A stretch of DNA of 64,000 nt from CAIYZT01 sp031385445 (GCA_031385445.1 JANNBM010000007.1:1-64000), one strand, 5' to 3'; shown: positions 50,095 through 58,824, numbered from the stretch's first letter. Translations and numbers: made by a program. The notes: a model not told the origin generated them from the sequence alone.

Positions 50095-51600
50095 CTATTT
50101 GGCAAACCAATCACTGTACCTTGCCCGCAATTCTGCCTTTTGCACTTTTCCCATGGCATTTCGCGGCAAAACGCCGATCACAACTGCGGCTTTTGGCTGT
50201 TTGAACCGGGCCAAACGGTTCTGCAACGTCGCCAAAACCGCAACAGCGTCCAAAATGGCATCCTTTTTCGCCACCAGCACCGCAAAAACCGCTTCGCCGA
50301 AATCGGGATGCGGCAGGCCGATCACCGCGCTTTCCAGCACACCCAAAGCCTCGTCGAGCAACGCCTCGATCTCGATCGGATAGATGTTGAAACCGCCCGA
50401 GATCACCATATCCTTGACGCGCCCGACGATTTGCAAATAGCCGTCCGCATCCACCCGCCCCAGATCGCCGGTGATGAACCACCCATCCGCGTGCAGCTCT
50501 TCGGCGGTCTTTTCCGGCATCTGCCAATAGCCTTTGAACACGTTCGGCCCGCGCACCTCGATCCCGCCAACCTCGCCTTGCGGCACCTCTGCGCCGCCCG
50601 CCACGATGCGCACCTGCGTTCCAGGCAGGGGCATGCCCACGGTGCCGGCCCGCCGTTCGCCATCATAGGGGTTGGAGGTGTTCATGTTGGTTTCTGTCAT
50701 CCCGTAGCGCTCCAAAATCCGGTGGCCGGTGCGGGCGTGAAAGCTGTCGTGCGTCTCGGCGAGGAGCGGGGCAGAGCCGGAAATGAACAGGCGCATGTGG
50801 GCACTCAGCGCGGAATCAAAGCGGGGATCGGACAAAAGGCGGGTATAAAAGGTCGGCACGCCCATAAAGGCCGTCGCGTGGCGCAGGTGCGCGATGACCG
50901 AATCTGCGGTGAAGCCGGGCAGGAAAATCAGCTTCGCGCCGCTGATCAGGGCGACATTTGTGGCCACGAAAAGGCCGTGGGTGTGGAAAATCGGCAGGGC
51001 ATGCAGCAGGGTATCATCCGGCGTAAAGCGCCAAAGCGCGGCCAGCACCCTTGCGTTCGACAGCAGGTTTTCGTGGCTGAGCATCGCCCCTTTGGCGCGG
51101 CCCGTGGTGCCCGAGGTGTAAAGGATCGCCGCCAGATCATCCGGGCCGCGCGGGGCAATCTGCGGGGCGGGACCGACGGCAAAAAGACCAGGAAAACTGC
51201 CCTGCCCTGCCCCGTCAAGCGTCTGCAGCGCGGTTCCCAAAGGCGCGGTCACTGCCCGCAGCCGCGCTTGGGCACCAGGATCGCAGATCAGCAGGCGCGG
51301 GGTGGAATTTTGCAGAAAATACTGAACTTCTTCAGCGGTATAAGCGGTGTTCAGCGGCAAGAATACTGCCCCCATCCCCACCGTTGCCGCATAAAGCGAC
51401 AGGGCCTGCGGCGATTTTTCCACCTGCACCGCCACGCGGTCCCCTGCCTCCACACCTTGGCTCGCAAGGGCCACCATTGCCTGCTGGATCATCTGAAAAA
51501 ACGCCGCCCCGCTGAGGGCCGAGCCGTCGGCCAGATGCAGCAAAGGGCCAGCGCGGTTTTGCAGCGGCGCGAACAGCGTATCAAAAAGCGGGTTTGTCAT
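50095..51600 (-). CDS. matB: Malonyl-CoA synthetase
   Basis: A 501-residue adenylate-forming acyl-CoA synthetase. The AMP-binding P-loop is YTSGTTGRAKGAML, followed by RYGMTETNMNTSNPYDGERR, the malonate-type active-site pattern of MatB, and a C-terminal GRVKDMVISGGFNIYPIEI. It activates malonate (and often methylmalonate) to the CoA thioester. The stop lies four bases beyond the paired-hairpin repeat. No malonyl-CoA decarboxylase is next to it. Confidence 0.9.
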   Translation of the reverse strand: MTNPLFDTLFAPLQNRAGPLLHLADGSALSGAAFFQMIQQAMVALASQGVEAGDRVAVQVEKSPQALSLYAATVGMGAVFLPLNTAYTAEEVQYFLQNSTPRLLICDPGAQARLRAVTAPLGTALQTLDGAGQGSFPGLFAVGPAPQIAPRGPDDLAAILYTSGTTGRAKGAMLSHENLLSNARVLAALWRFTPDDTLLHALPIFHTHGLFVATNVALISGAKLIFLPGFTADSVIAHLRHATAFMGVPTFYTRLLSDPRFDSALSAHMRLFISGSAPLLAETHDSFHARTGHRILERYGMTETNMNTSNPYDGERRAGTVGMPLPGTQVRIVAGGAEVPQGEVGGIEVRGPNVFKGYWQMPEKTAEELHADGWFITGDLGRVDADGYLQIVGRVKDMVISGGFNIYPIEIEALLDEALGVLESAVIGLPHPDFGEAVFAVLVAKKDAILDAVAVLATLQNRLARFKQPKAAVVIGVLPRNAMGKVQKAELRARYSDWFAK

Positions 51601-51796
51601 CGGGCGGGCCTTTGCGCCGGGGCGGCGCGCCAGATTTGCCCGGTAATGCGCTCAGGCTCAACCCCGACGAGCCCTTGGGGCCCAATTGTTGCTTGCCTAA
51701 ACTTTTCGCGCACCATCGCGGAAGAACCTTTTTCGCGCCACGATCTTGCCATTCCGGGCGGCCAAATTGCAGGGGTAACGACGAAAGGAGATCGTC

Positions 51797-51946
51797 ATGG
51801 CAATCGCAAAAGCACTCTTGGAACGTCTGGGCCTTGTCTCGATGGAAAAAGTTGACAGTTTTGATCTGCGTCTGGCGCGCATTGGTCGGCGCGAGAGCCG
51901 TCATCGCGGCATCCCGATCCTGTTCAAAAATCGACTGTCACTTTAG
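51797..51946 (+). CDS. Small ORF with a strong ribosome-binding site
   Basis: A 49-codon reading frame begins at ATG 51797, seven bases after AAAGGAG, an almost ideal ribosome-binding site. The product (MAIAKALLERLGLVSMEK at the start, ILFKNRLSL at the end) is basic and has no recognised family. It ends 23 bases inside the convergent mipZ gene. It may be a real small protein or a leader ORF; I cannot tell which. Confidence 0.4.
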   Translation: MAIAKALLERLGLVSMEKVDSFDLRLARIGRRESRHRGIPILFKNRLSL

Positions 51947-52733
51947 GCAGCTTAAGTTCAGCCATCAGGTCGCGCACTTCCTGGCGCGCGGCCACATTGG
52001 ACAGGTTCAACTGATCCACACCCGTATCGCGCAAATCAAGCACGGTCAGACCACGCGGAAAGAGTTCGCGGAAGATCACGCGTTCAGCAAATCCGGGCGC
52101 CACGCGAAAGCCGATGCGCCGTGACAAATCCTCCAGCGCCGCACCGACCTTTTTCTTGTTGTGCATCGCTTGCGCGCCCAGACGGTTGCGCAAAATAATC
52201 CAGTCGATCGGCTTCAGCCCCGCCTGCGCCCGCAACTGCCGCGCATTCCAGACCATTTCAGCATAGATCGACGGGCCGATGACGCGGCCGGTTTCCGCAT
52301 CAACCCGTGCCAAAAGATCGAAATCGACAAAGCTGTCATTCAGCGGCGTGATCAGCGTATCGGCCAGCGAATGGGCGACCTGCGACAGGCGCGTGTGGCT
52401 GCCGGGGCAATCAATCACGATGAAATCGGAAGCGCTTTCCAGCGCGGTGACAGCATCGGACAAGCGGCGGTCATAGATATTCTCACCGGCCATCAGCTGA
52501 TCCTGCGCCACGTCGGGCAGCTCGCGGTAGTCCGGGCATGCAAGCGTCAGGCCCGACCGTTCCAGATAGGCGCGGCGGTTTTCAATGTAGCGGCCAAAGC
52601 TTTTCTGCCGCAGGTCCAGATCAAGCGCACCAACGCGAAACCCCAGCCGCGCAAGGGCTGTGGCCACATGCATCGACGTGGTCGATTTGCCCGAGCCGCC
52701 CTTTTCATTGCCCACAACGATGATATGCGCCAC
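51924..52733 (-). CDS. mipZ: Division-plane positioning ATPase MipZ
   Basis: A 269-residue ParA/MinD-type ATPase with the deviant Walker A GNEKGGSGKSTT and the MipZ pattern (GALDLDLRQKSFGRYIENR). MipZ sets the site of FtsZ assembly in alphaproteobacteria. The GTG at 52731-52733 is chosen as start because an AAAGGA ribosome-binding site is seven bases upstream; the frame extends to 52763 but lacks one. Confidence 0.9.
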   Translation of the reverse strand: MAHIIVVGNEKGGSGKSTTSMHVATALARLGFRVGALDLDLRQKSFGRYIENRRAYLERSGLTLACPDYRELPDVAQDQLMAGENIYDRRLSDAVTALESASDFIVIDCPGSHTRLSQVAHSLADTLITPLNDSFVDFDLLARVDAETGRVIGPSIYAEMVWNARQLRAQAGLKPIDWIILRNRLGAQAMHNKKKVGAALEDLSRRIGFRVAPGFAERVIFRELFPRGLTVLDLRDTGVDQLNLSNVAARQEVRDLMAELKLPKVTVDF

Positions 52734-52794
52734 GTCTGCTTCCTTTGCCGTCCGCCGCTGCACGCAGGATGTGCACGACTATAGGGAGAATGGG

Positions 52795-53088
52795 CTACTC
52801 AAGGAAAGCCGTCAGTGCAAGGGGCGCGGCGAAAATCAAATGCAGATGTGGCCCCGTTAAGGAATATGGCGCGGGGGTTGCACAGCGCACGGCGGCCACG
52901 TCGCAGCGGGCATCAGGCCAGTCTGTCCGGCCCCTGCAAGAGCCGTCAAAGCCCTTGACCGGCCGCATGACCCACACGACGGGCGCACCGCCGCCCGTCA
53001 GACGGCTTTCGCCATCAAGTTTCAAAGATGCCAAGGCCGCTCCCGCCCGCAACCGTGCAACCGCCAGACCCGCGCGAGCGATTTTCAT
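52795..53088 (-). CDS. Hypothetical protein, uncertain
   Basis: A 97-codon minus-strand frame from ATG 53086-53088 (or GTG 53148 for 117 codons) has G/C-rich third positions like its neighbours. The product has a hydrophobic end (HLHLIFAAPLALTAFLE) and several cysteines. I recognise no family. The opposite strand also has an open frame here. It is reported because the region has no other candidate gene, but its reality is doubtful. Confidence 0.3.
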   Translation of the reverse strand: MKIARAGLAVARLRAGAALASLKLDGESRLTGGGAPVVWVMRPVKGFDGSCRGRTDWPDARCDVAAVRCATPAPYSLTGPHLHLIFAAPLALTAFLE

Positions 53089-53346
53089 CGTCGGTGATCG
53101 CGCCGGCCCTTCGAAAGGCGCGCGCGTGGTATTGTCGGTAAAGGACACCCTGTACGGATTGACCTAGCACTTCCATTCCGGGTCAAGGGGACTGCCATAC
53201 GTGCCCGAAAGTGCGATGAAAAAATCGGGCGCGGCGGCGGTCGGCGCGGCTGATAGGGCGATGGCGAAACGTGCTGTGAACGTCGCGCGCAGGGGGCGCT
53301 CTGGTTTTGAAGCGATGGCTGCTGGTCTGCGGCGCGCAAAAGAAAA

Positions 53347-53366
53347 GGCGCATCCGAAGATGCGCC
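53347..53366 (-). terminator. Rho-independent terminator of rpmE
   Basis: On the minus strand GGCGCATC and GATGCGCC form an 8-base stem with a TTCG loop, followed by TTTTCTTTT. It lies 24 bases after the rpmE stop and ends the translation locus. Confidence 0.9.
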
Positions 53367-53390
53367 TCTTTGAAACCACGGGGCTTGGGA

Positions 53391-53612
53391 TCAGAACCCC
53401 AGACCGGCGTATTTGTTCTTGAACTTGGACACGCGGCCGCCGGTGTCCATCAGACGGGCCGACTGGCCGGTCCAGGCGGGGTGCGCCAATGGATCAATGT
53501 CCAGCGCCAGCGTGTCGCCTTCCTTGCCCCAGGTGGAGCGGGTGGAATAGACGCTGCCGTCGGTCATCTTGACGTTGATGCCGTGGTATTCGGGGTGGAT
53601 TCCGCTTTTCAT
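53391..53612 (-). CDS. rpmE: 50S ribosomal protein L31
   Basis: A 73-residue L31 protein (KSGIHPEYHGINVKMTDG at the start, RVSKFKNKYAG at the end). It has no zinc-binding cysteines, so it is the zinc-independent type. It is the last gene of the translation operon. Confidence 0.97.
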   Translation of the reverse strand: MKSGIHPEYHGINVKMTDGSVYSTRSTWGKEGDTLALDIDPLAHPAWTGQSARLMDTGGRVSKFKNKYAGLGF

Positions 53613-53623
53613 GGTCCCGCTCC

Positions 53624-53998
53624 TTACTCAGATTTTTCTTTGTAATTGGTGACTTCGGCGATACGGGCCGATTTGCCGCGACGATCGCGCAAATAGTACA
53701 GCTTGGCGCGGCGCACTTTGCCGCGGCGCACGACGTCGATGCTGTCGATATTGGTCGAGTACAGCGGGAACACGCGTTCGACGCCTTCGCCAAAGGAAAT
53801 CTTGCGGACCGTGAACGAGGCGGCGATGGTGGAGCCGCCTTTGCGGGCGATGCAAACGCCTTCGTAGTTCTGCACGCGCGAGCGGGTGCCTTCGGTCACT
53901 TTGTAGCCGACACGAACCGTGTCACCGGCTTTGAAATCCGGGATGGTCTTTCCGAGGGCGGCAATCTGCTCGGCCTCGATCTGTGCGATCAGGTTCAT
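53624..53998 (-). CDS. rplS: 50S ribosomal protein L19
   Basis: A 124-residue L19 (GDTVRVGYKVTEGTRSRVQ, FGEGVERVFPLYST). The ATG at 53996-53998 has a GGAGA ribosome-binding site; an upstream ATG at 54010 would add four residues. It lies 11 bases before rpmE. Confidence 0.97.
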   Translation of the reverse strand: MNLIAQIEAEQIAALGKTIPDFKAGDTVRVGYKVTEGTRSRVQNYEGVCIARKGGSTIAASFTVRKISFGEGVERVFPLYSTNIDSIDVVRRGKVRRAKLYYLRDRRGKSARIAEVTNYKEKSE

Positions 53999-54256
53999 CG
54001 CTGTCTCCATATGCTCGCCGGGTTTATCCCCGCGAAGTGATGCCGCACCAGAGCTCTTGGTCTTCAATCGGGTCCCTTGGCAGATGCCAAAGCCCGCCAG
54101 AGATGGGGCCTGCTTTTCCTTGAACCGAAACTTTCGGGCCACCCATGACGAAGAAGGCAGGGGCACAGGGCAAAAAGGAATCGGGTCCGATGGGGAAAAT
54201 TGCCCCGGACAGGGGCGCGTATAGGGGCTGGGGGCCGATGGGTCAAGGGGCGCGGC

Positions 54257-55072
54257 TTAGCCTTTTCGGCCCGGTTTGGCGCTGTGGGCCGCCCAAAGGT
54301 CGGGGCGGCGTTCGGCGGTGATCGCTTCGGCCTGCGCCTGCCGCCATTTGGCGATTTCGCCGTGATTGCCCGAGGTCAGCACGGCGGGGATTTCGCGGCC
54401 GCTCCAGACCTGCGGGCGGGTAAATTGAGGATGTTCCAGAAGTCCGTCCGAAAAGCTTTCCTCCACCGCCGAGGCGGCATTGCCCAGAACGCCGGGCAGC
54501 AGGCGCACGGCGGCGTCGATCATGGCCTGCGCTGCGATCTCGCCGCCGGTCATCACAAAATCGCCAAGGCTGATTTCCTCGATCTGGTGATGGTCCAAAA
54601 GGCGCTGATCGACGCCTTCGAAGCGGCCGCACAGCAGCGTCACGCCGTCGCAGGCGGCAAGGCGGCGGGCGGCGGCCTGATCAAAGGGCTTGCCGCGCGG
54701 CGACAGGTAAATCACCGGCCAGCGGTCCCGGGGGGTGCCTGTGCTTGCAGCTTGCAGCGCGGCGTCCACCACATCGGCGCGCAGCACCATGCCCGCGCCG
54801 CCGCCCGCAGGCGTGTCATCGACGGTACGGTGCTTGCCGATGCCGAAGGGGCGCAGGTCGATCGTTTCCAGCCGCCACAGCCCCAAATCCATTGCCTTGC
54901 CGGTCAGCGACAGGCCAAGCGTGCCGGGAAAGGCGTCGGGGAAAAGTGTGATGATCTTGACCACCCATGCGCCTTTGATCTCGCGCGGCTCCTCCATCAG
55001 ATCGCGCGGCACCGTGCTGGCGCGGATCGACAGGCGGCCATGGGATTTGGAAGGCGGGTTATCGCTGGACAT
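54257..55072 (-). CDS. trmD: tRNA (guanine-N1)-methyltransferase
   Basis: A 271-residue TrmD that methylates G37 of tRNA. The trefoil-knot SAM site shows PAGGGAGMVLRADV, LCGRFEGVDQR and EISLGDFVMTGGE, and the C-terminal domain HPQFTRPQVWSG. An N-terminal extension of ~35 residues (up to the typical VKIITLFPDAFPG) is retained because its pattern KSHGRLSIRAS is regular. Its start overlaps the end of the sulfotransferase gene by 14 bases. Confidence 0.96.
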   Translation of the reverse strand: MSSDNPPSKSHGRLSIRASTVPRDLMEEPREIKGAWVVKIITLFPDAFPGTLGLSLTGKAMDLGLWRLETIDLRPFGIGKHRTVDDTPAGGGAGMVLRADVVDAALQAASTGTPRDRWPVIYLSPRGKPFDQAAARRLAACDGVTLLCGRFEGVDQRLLDHHQIEEISLGDFVMTGGEIAAQAMIDAAVRLLPGVLGNAASAVEESFSDGLLEHPQFTRPQVWSGREIPAVLTSGNHGEIAKWRQAQAEAITAERRPDLWAAHSAKPGRKG

Positions 55073-55922
55073 CGGGCGGCTTTACCGCAGTTCCCGCGCC
55101 TTGTAAAACCGCCGCGTTGATCAGATCCTCCTTGGCCCTGCGCAAGACGTGGCTCGGCAGACCTTGCCGGTTCAGCCGGGCCAAGGCCTCGGCCAAAGCG
55201 ATGCCGCCGCTGGGATTGGAGTTTCGCGGCGAAATCGGCACAAGGCTGGCCAACAGGTCGGAAGGCAGGCGCGCAAGGGCGAACATCGCCTCAGCCGGGC
55301 CAAGTTTCCGGTCCGCGTAATCTTCGAGTGCAAACAGGTGGACGGGCGTGCGGCCCAATTTGCGCCCGACCTTCAACACGGCGGCCTCGTGATCGGCCGC
55401 TTTGGGGATCGCGCGGCAAAAATCAGCGAAATCCAGCTTCATATCAAGGTGCTTTGCCTGTTGAAAATAAAGCGACCGCAGCCACGGATCGGGCGCGCGG
55501 GTGGTGAACACAACGTCGACCTGAACCCTGCCCTGATAGAAAAGCCGCATTGTTTCAACCACATGCCGCAACACCTTTGCCGCTGCACCATAGTGTTTGA
55601 CGCCCATTTTGCCCGGCATATGCCCCGCGAAATCCTCCGACGAGGCCAAAAGCCCCTCGCCCGGTTTCAGATCAAGATGGCTTAGCCAAAGCACAGTGCC
55701 CGCGCTGACCATGGCCAGATCTTCGTCATCGCCGCTGACCGAATAATCGCGCGCGCTGTCCAGCACGGCGCAAAGGGCGTGATCGTCCGCGCGGGTGTTC
55801 ACGCGCCACAAGGGCGCAAGGCGGGCCGCGTTGACGCGCAGGCTGTCTTGCAGGCTGGTGGTGCCGGTTTTGTGGAACCCGGCGTGCAGAATGATCCGCC
55901 GCTCAGGGCTTTGCGGGGTCAT
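55059..55922 (-). CDS. Sulfotransferase-like P-loop protein
   Basis: A 287-residue protein with the PAPS-loop motif LHAGFHKTGTTSLQ near the N-terminus and the 3'-phosphate-like motif FTTRAPDPWLRSLYFQQ. Both match bacterial sulfotransferases. It sits between rimM and trmD together with a small membrane protein, a location where none is expected. It overlaps the membrane-protein gene upstream by 20 bases and trmD downstream by 14 bases. The substrate is unknown. Confidence 0.75.
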   Translation of the reverse strand: MTPQSPERRIILHAGFHKTGTTSLQDSLRVNAARLAPLWRVNTRADDHALCAVLDSARDYSVSGDDEDLAMVSAGTVLWLSHLDLKPGEGLLASSEDFAGHMPGKMGVKHYGAAAKVLRHVVETMRLFYQGRVQVDVVFTTRAPDPWLRSLYFQQAKHLDMKLDFADFCRAIPKAADHEAAVLKVGRKLGRTPVHLFALEDYADRKLGPAEAMFALARLPSDLLASLVPISPRNSNPSGGIALAEALARLNRQGLPSHVLRRAKEDLINAAVLQGAGTAVKPPDVQR

Positions 55923-56301
55923 TCGGCGGCCCCTCACCCGGCAGCTGCTGAATGGCTAAAAAGCGGCAAAGCGGGACCGCGAGGAAGGACACCGCCAGCG
56001 TCCACAGCGCCGAAAACGGCGGCAAGGCGCCGACAACGCCGCCAAGTCCGCGCCCGATGCCAAAGCACACCACGATCAGCAAAAGCTGCACAAACGATTG
56101 GCTGATCAGCGGCAAAAGCGCGTCAAAACTGCCCCAATCCGCCATTTTTCGCGGAAAAAGCGAGCGGCGAATGACGAAAAGATAGGTCAAAAAGATCGCA
56201 AGAAAACCCGGAACCAGCGCCCAGCCGAACCCCGCCAAGCCTGCCAGCAGCGGGCCAAGATACAAAAGCGCGGTGGCGCCTCGGAATAGGGTAAATTGCA
56301 T
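55903..56301 (-). CDS. Small integral membrane protein
   Basis: A 132-residue hydrophobic protein with three or four membrane helices (ATALLYLGPLLAGLAGFGWAL, LVPGFLAIFLTYLFVI, SFVQLLLIVVCFGIG, ALWTLAVSFLAVPL). I recognise no family. It precedes the sulfotransferase gene and overlaps it by 20 bases, suggesting that the two act together at the membrane. Confidence 0.65.
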   Translation of the reverse strand: MQFTLFRGATALLYLGPLLAGLAGFGWALVPGFLAIFLTYLFVIRRSLFPRKMADWGSFDALLPLISQSFVQLLLIVVCFGIGRGLGGVVGALPPFSALWTLAVSFLAVPLCRFLAIQQLPGEGPPNDPAKP

Positions 56302-56378
56302 TCGCTTCGATCTCACGGCTCGTTTTCCTCAAGAGTGATCTTGCCGCAGCCGGTCTGTCCAGTGAGCGGGTCCGATCA

Positions 56379-56407
56379 TTCATAATTTGATAGCAACTGT
56401 TGCACAA
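56379..56407 (-). promoter_or_regulatory. Candidate promoter between rimM and the membrane-protein gene
   Basis: On the minus strand TTGTGC and TATGAA are spaced by 17 bases in an AT-rich gap. It could drive the membrane protein, sulfotransferase and trmD genes separately from rimM. The -35 is only a partial match to consensus. Confidence 0.3.
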
Positions 56408-56419
56408 ATAAACTTTACC

Positions 56420-56929
56420 TTATTCAAGCAGCCCTTCAGGCAGATCGACGACGATCCGGCCGGATGCAAGATCAACCGTCGGGACAGCGGCACGGGTGAA
56501 AGGCAGCATCAGCGGGCCCTTGGTGCCCGGCCCCGAGATTTCCAGAATATCGCCCGCACCGTGGTTATTGACCGACAGAACGCGGCCCAAAAGCACGCCG
56601 CCGGTGTCGCGCACGTCCAGACCGATCAGATCGGCATGGTAATATTCGTCATCCGGCAGGTGCGGCAGGCGGGCGCGGTCGACATAAAGCTGCACCCCGC
56701 GCAGGGCATCGGCCTCTTCCTTGGTTTTCACCCCGACCAGCCGCGCGCCAAGACCGCCCGCAACCGGGCGCGTCAGGGTGATTTTATACGATGTCTTGCC
56801 GTCTTCGGTGAACAAGGGGCCATAGCCGGCGATGGCTGTTGGTTCGGCGCAAAACGATTTCAGCCGCACCTCGCCCTGCACCCCAAAGGCGCCCGCGATG
56901 GCGCCAACACACACGCGTTCTGTCATCAT
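56420..56929 (-). CDS. rimM: Ribosome maturation factor RimM
   Basis: A 169-residue RimM with the N-terminal domain (VGAIAGAFGVQGEVRLKSF) and a C-terminal PRC-barrel (DEYYHADLIGLDV). It helps 30S maturation, binding S19. The stop of bluB overlaps its start (ATGATGA-type), so ATG 56927-56929 or 56924-56926 both work; 56929 is chosen. Confidence 0.95.
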   Translation of the reverse strand: MMTERVCVGAIAGAFGVQGEVRLKSFCAEPTAIAGYGPLFTEDGKTSYKITLTRPVAGGLGARLVGVKTKEEADALRGVQLYVDRARLPHLPDDEYYHADLIGLDVRDTGGVLLGRVLSVNNHGAGDILEISGPGTKGPLMLPFTRAAVPTVDLASGRIVVDLPEGLLE

Positions 56930-57558
56930 CTGCGCTCCATTACCAAGGCCGGCGCGCGGGTTTCCCAGCCGACACGTTCCAATTCGGGCTGCTCGGTGTC
57001 CATTTCCGGCCAGCCGATGCAAAAATAGCCGATCAGGGACCAGCTGCCCGGCACATCAAGATCACGCGCCAGACGGGCGGGATCAAGGATCGAGACCCAG
57101 CCCAGACCGAGCCCCTCGGCGCGCAGGGCAAGCCAGAACAGCGTGACCGCGCTGACCACGGAATAATCCAGCATTTGCGGCATCGTCGTCCGGCCAAGGC
57201 CCGCGCCTTTGCCAGTTTCCCGGTCACAATAGATCGCCAGTTGCACCGGCGCCTGCCGCATGCCTGACAATTTCAGACCCGCATAAAGCGCGGCCTTTTC
57301 GCCGTCATAGCCGCCAAGGGCCTGCGCGTTGGCGGATTCAAAATTCTGCAGGGCGGCGGTGCGCGCCTGCGGGCTTGCAACGTCGATCAGGCGCCAGGGT
57401 TCTGACAGGCCGACTGATGGGGCAAGCGAAATGGCGGCGAGGCAGCGGTTCAGCACCGCCGCCTCGACCGGATCGGTGCGAAAGCGGCGCACATCGCGCC
57501 GCCACCGCATCAAATCGTTCAACAAGCCGCGAAAAGCGGCGTCAAATGTGCCGTGCAA
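56926..57558 (-). CDS. bluB: 5,6-dimethylbenzimidazole synthase BluB
   Basis: A 210-residue BluB, which cleaves reduced FMN with oxygen to make the lower ligand of vitamin B12. Motifs are RWRRDVRRFRTD, the BluB-specific LAPSVGLSEPWRLI and GLGRTTMPQMLDYSV, GLGWVSILDP. It is inserted in the translation operon between rimM and rpsP and overlaps rimM. Confidence 0.92.
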   Translation of the reverse strand: MHGTFDAAFRGLLNDLMRWRRDVRRFRTDPVEAAVLNRCLAAISLAPSVGLSEPWRLIDVASPQARTAALQNFESANAQALGGYDGEKAALYAGLKLSGMRQAPVQLAIYCDRETGKGAGLGRTTMPQMLDYSVVSAVTLFWLALRAEGLGLGWVSILDPARLARDLDVPGSWSLIGYFCIGWPEMDTEQPELERVGWETRAPALVMERR

Positions 57559-57573
57559 GACAGCAGCCCGGAC

Positions 57574-57927
57574 TTATTCAGCGGCGGGTTCTGCGGCCTT
57601 GTCGGCCTTCTTCTTGGCGCGCTCTGCCATGGCTTTGCCGGGGACGGCAGCCTTGGGATTTGAGCGGACCTTTTTGGCCAGAACGCCGGCCGATTCAAGG
57701 AAACGGGCCACGCGGTCGGTCGGCTGAGCGCCGGTCGCGAGCAGTTCCTTGATCCGGTCAAGGTTCATGACAACGCGCTTTTCGTCGTCCTTGGCCAGCA
57801 TCGGGTCGTAAACCCCCAGCTTTTCAAGAAAACGGCCATCGCGGCGCATACGGCTGTCGGACAGCACGATCGCATAGTGTGGGCGCTTTTTAGAACCACC
57901 GCGCGCAAGACGGATTTTCGTAGCCAT
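57574..57927 (-). CDS. rpsP: 30S ribosomal protein S16
   Basis: A 117-residue S16 with the conserved KIRLARGGSKKRPHYAIVL N-terminus and a lysine/alanine-rich C-terminal extension. Confidence 0.97.
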   Translation of the reverse strand: MATKIRLARGGSKKRPHYAIVLSDSRMRRDGRFLEKLGVYDPMLAKDDEKRVVMNLDRIKELLATGAQPTDRVARFLESAGVLAKKVRSNPKAAVPGKAMAERAKKKADKAAEPAAE

Positions 57928-57970
57928 GTAAGATCTCCTTTTTGATGGCGTAAAACCGGGAAAACCCCAG

Positions 57971-58267
57971 TTATTTCTGTAGTTTCTCGTGATGCCTGAT
58001 CACTTCCAGAATGATGAAGTTCAGGAATTTCTTGGCAAGTTCGGGGTCCAGATCGGCCTCGAGCGCCAGGTCTTCAAGCCGCGCCATTTGCCCGGCCTCG
58101 CGGTCCGGGTCCGACGGCGGCAAGGCATGTTCGGCTTTCAAGCGCCCAACGGCTTGGGTCTGCTTGAACCGCTCGGCGAGCGTATAGACCAGAATGGCGT
58201 CCAGCCTGTCGATGCTGGCGCGGTGATCTTTCAGCAAAGCCGCGGCGCGGGTTGAGGTGTCGGTCAT
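57971..58267 (-). CDS. Chorismate mutase (AroQ class)
   Basis: A 98-residue AroQ-fold chorismate mutase converting chorismate to prephenate: RASIDRLDAILVYTLAERF, KAEHALPPSDPDREA and the C-terminal FLNFIILEVIRHH helix. It overlaps the first GNAT gene by four bases and belongs to the same transcript. Confidence 0.9.
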   Translation of the reverse strand: MTDTSTRAAALLKDHRASIDRLDAILVYTLAERFKQTQAVGRLKAEHALPPSDPDREAGQMARLEDLALEADLDPELAKKFLNFIILEVIRHHEKLQK

Positions 58268-58824
58268 TCCAGCCTCTCTTTGGGCGCGTGGCGCCAGACT
58301 TTTGATCCATCCAGCATTCCGTCGGCATGCGCACCCAAACGGTGGGCCAGTGCGGCGGATCGCAGATTATCCGGGGCGATATAGCTGACAAGCGCGGGCA
58401 GACGCAGGACGCCCAACGCGTGGTCGCGCGCCGCTGAGGCGGCTTCTTCGGCCAGCCCTTGGCGTTGGGCGCACGCGCGAAACAAATAGCCAAGTTCGGG
58501 TTCCGCGTCGCCCGGCTCAAAGCCCCAAAGGACAAAACCGAGGATGTCCTGCCCATCACGTGCTTGCACTGTCCAAAGGCCGTGGCCGCGCAGCATCCAC
58601 ATCGCGGCGGCGGTGCAAAACGCGGCAAAGGCCTCGTCGCGGGTGAAGGGGCCACCAAGCTCTTCGGTGTTCGCCCCGCAAAGCACCTCGGCCCAGAGGT
58701 CGAAATCGGTCAAGGCCGGGGCGCGCAGGCGGGTGCGCGCGGTGGTCAGAACCGGGATCAAAGCGCAAAGGCTGGCGGCGAAATCTGCAGCAGGGCCGGG
58801 GATGGGGCGTTCGTGCGGGGTCAT
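58264..58824 (-). CDS. GNAT acetyltransferase, array member 1
   Basis: A 186-residue RimJ/RimL-like N-acetyltransferase. The acetyl-CoA motif is QRQGLAEEAA, where the common EGxG is changed. A longer N-terminal region (residues 1-35) precedes the LTTARTRLRAP start of the fold. It is the first of seven consecutive GNAT genes, closest to chorismate mutase, and overlaps the neighbours by four bases. Substrate unknown. Confidence 0.8.
   Translation of the reverse strand: MTPHERPIPGPAADFAASLCALIPVLTTARTRLRAPALTDFDLWAEVLCGANTEELGGPFTRDEAFAAFCTAAAMWMLRGHGLWTVQARDGQDILGFVLWGFEPGDAEPELGYLFRACAQRQGLAEEAASAARDHALGVLRLPALVSYIAPDNLRSAALAHRLGAHADGMLDGSKVWRHAPKERLE

Larger units (their letters stand above)
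52734..53390. other. Region between mipZ and rpmE, with one doubtful ORF
   Basis: This gap is ~650 bases. The clearest element is the rpmE terminator (53347-53366). The best candidate gene is a minus-strand frame at 52795-53148 (described separately). Bases 53149-53346 hold no convincing gene. A TTGACC-like -35 is present on the minus strand but no matching -10 was found. Confidence 0.45.
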
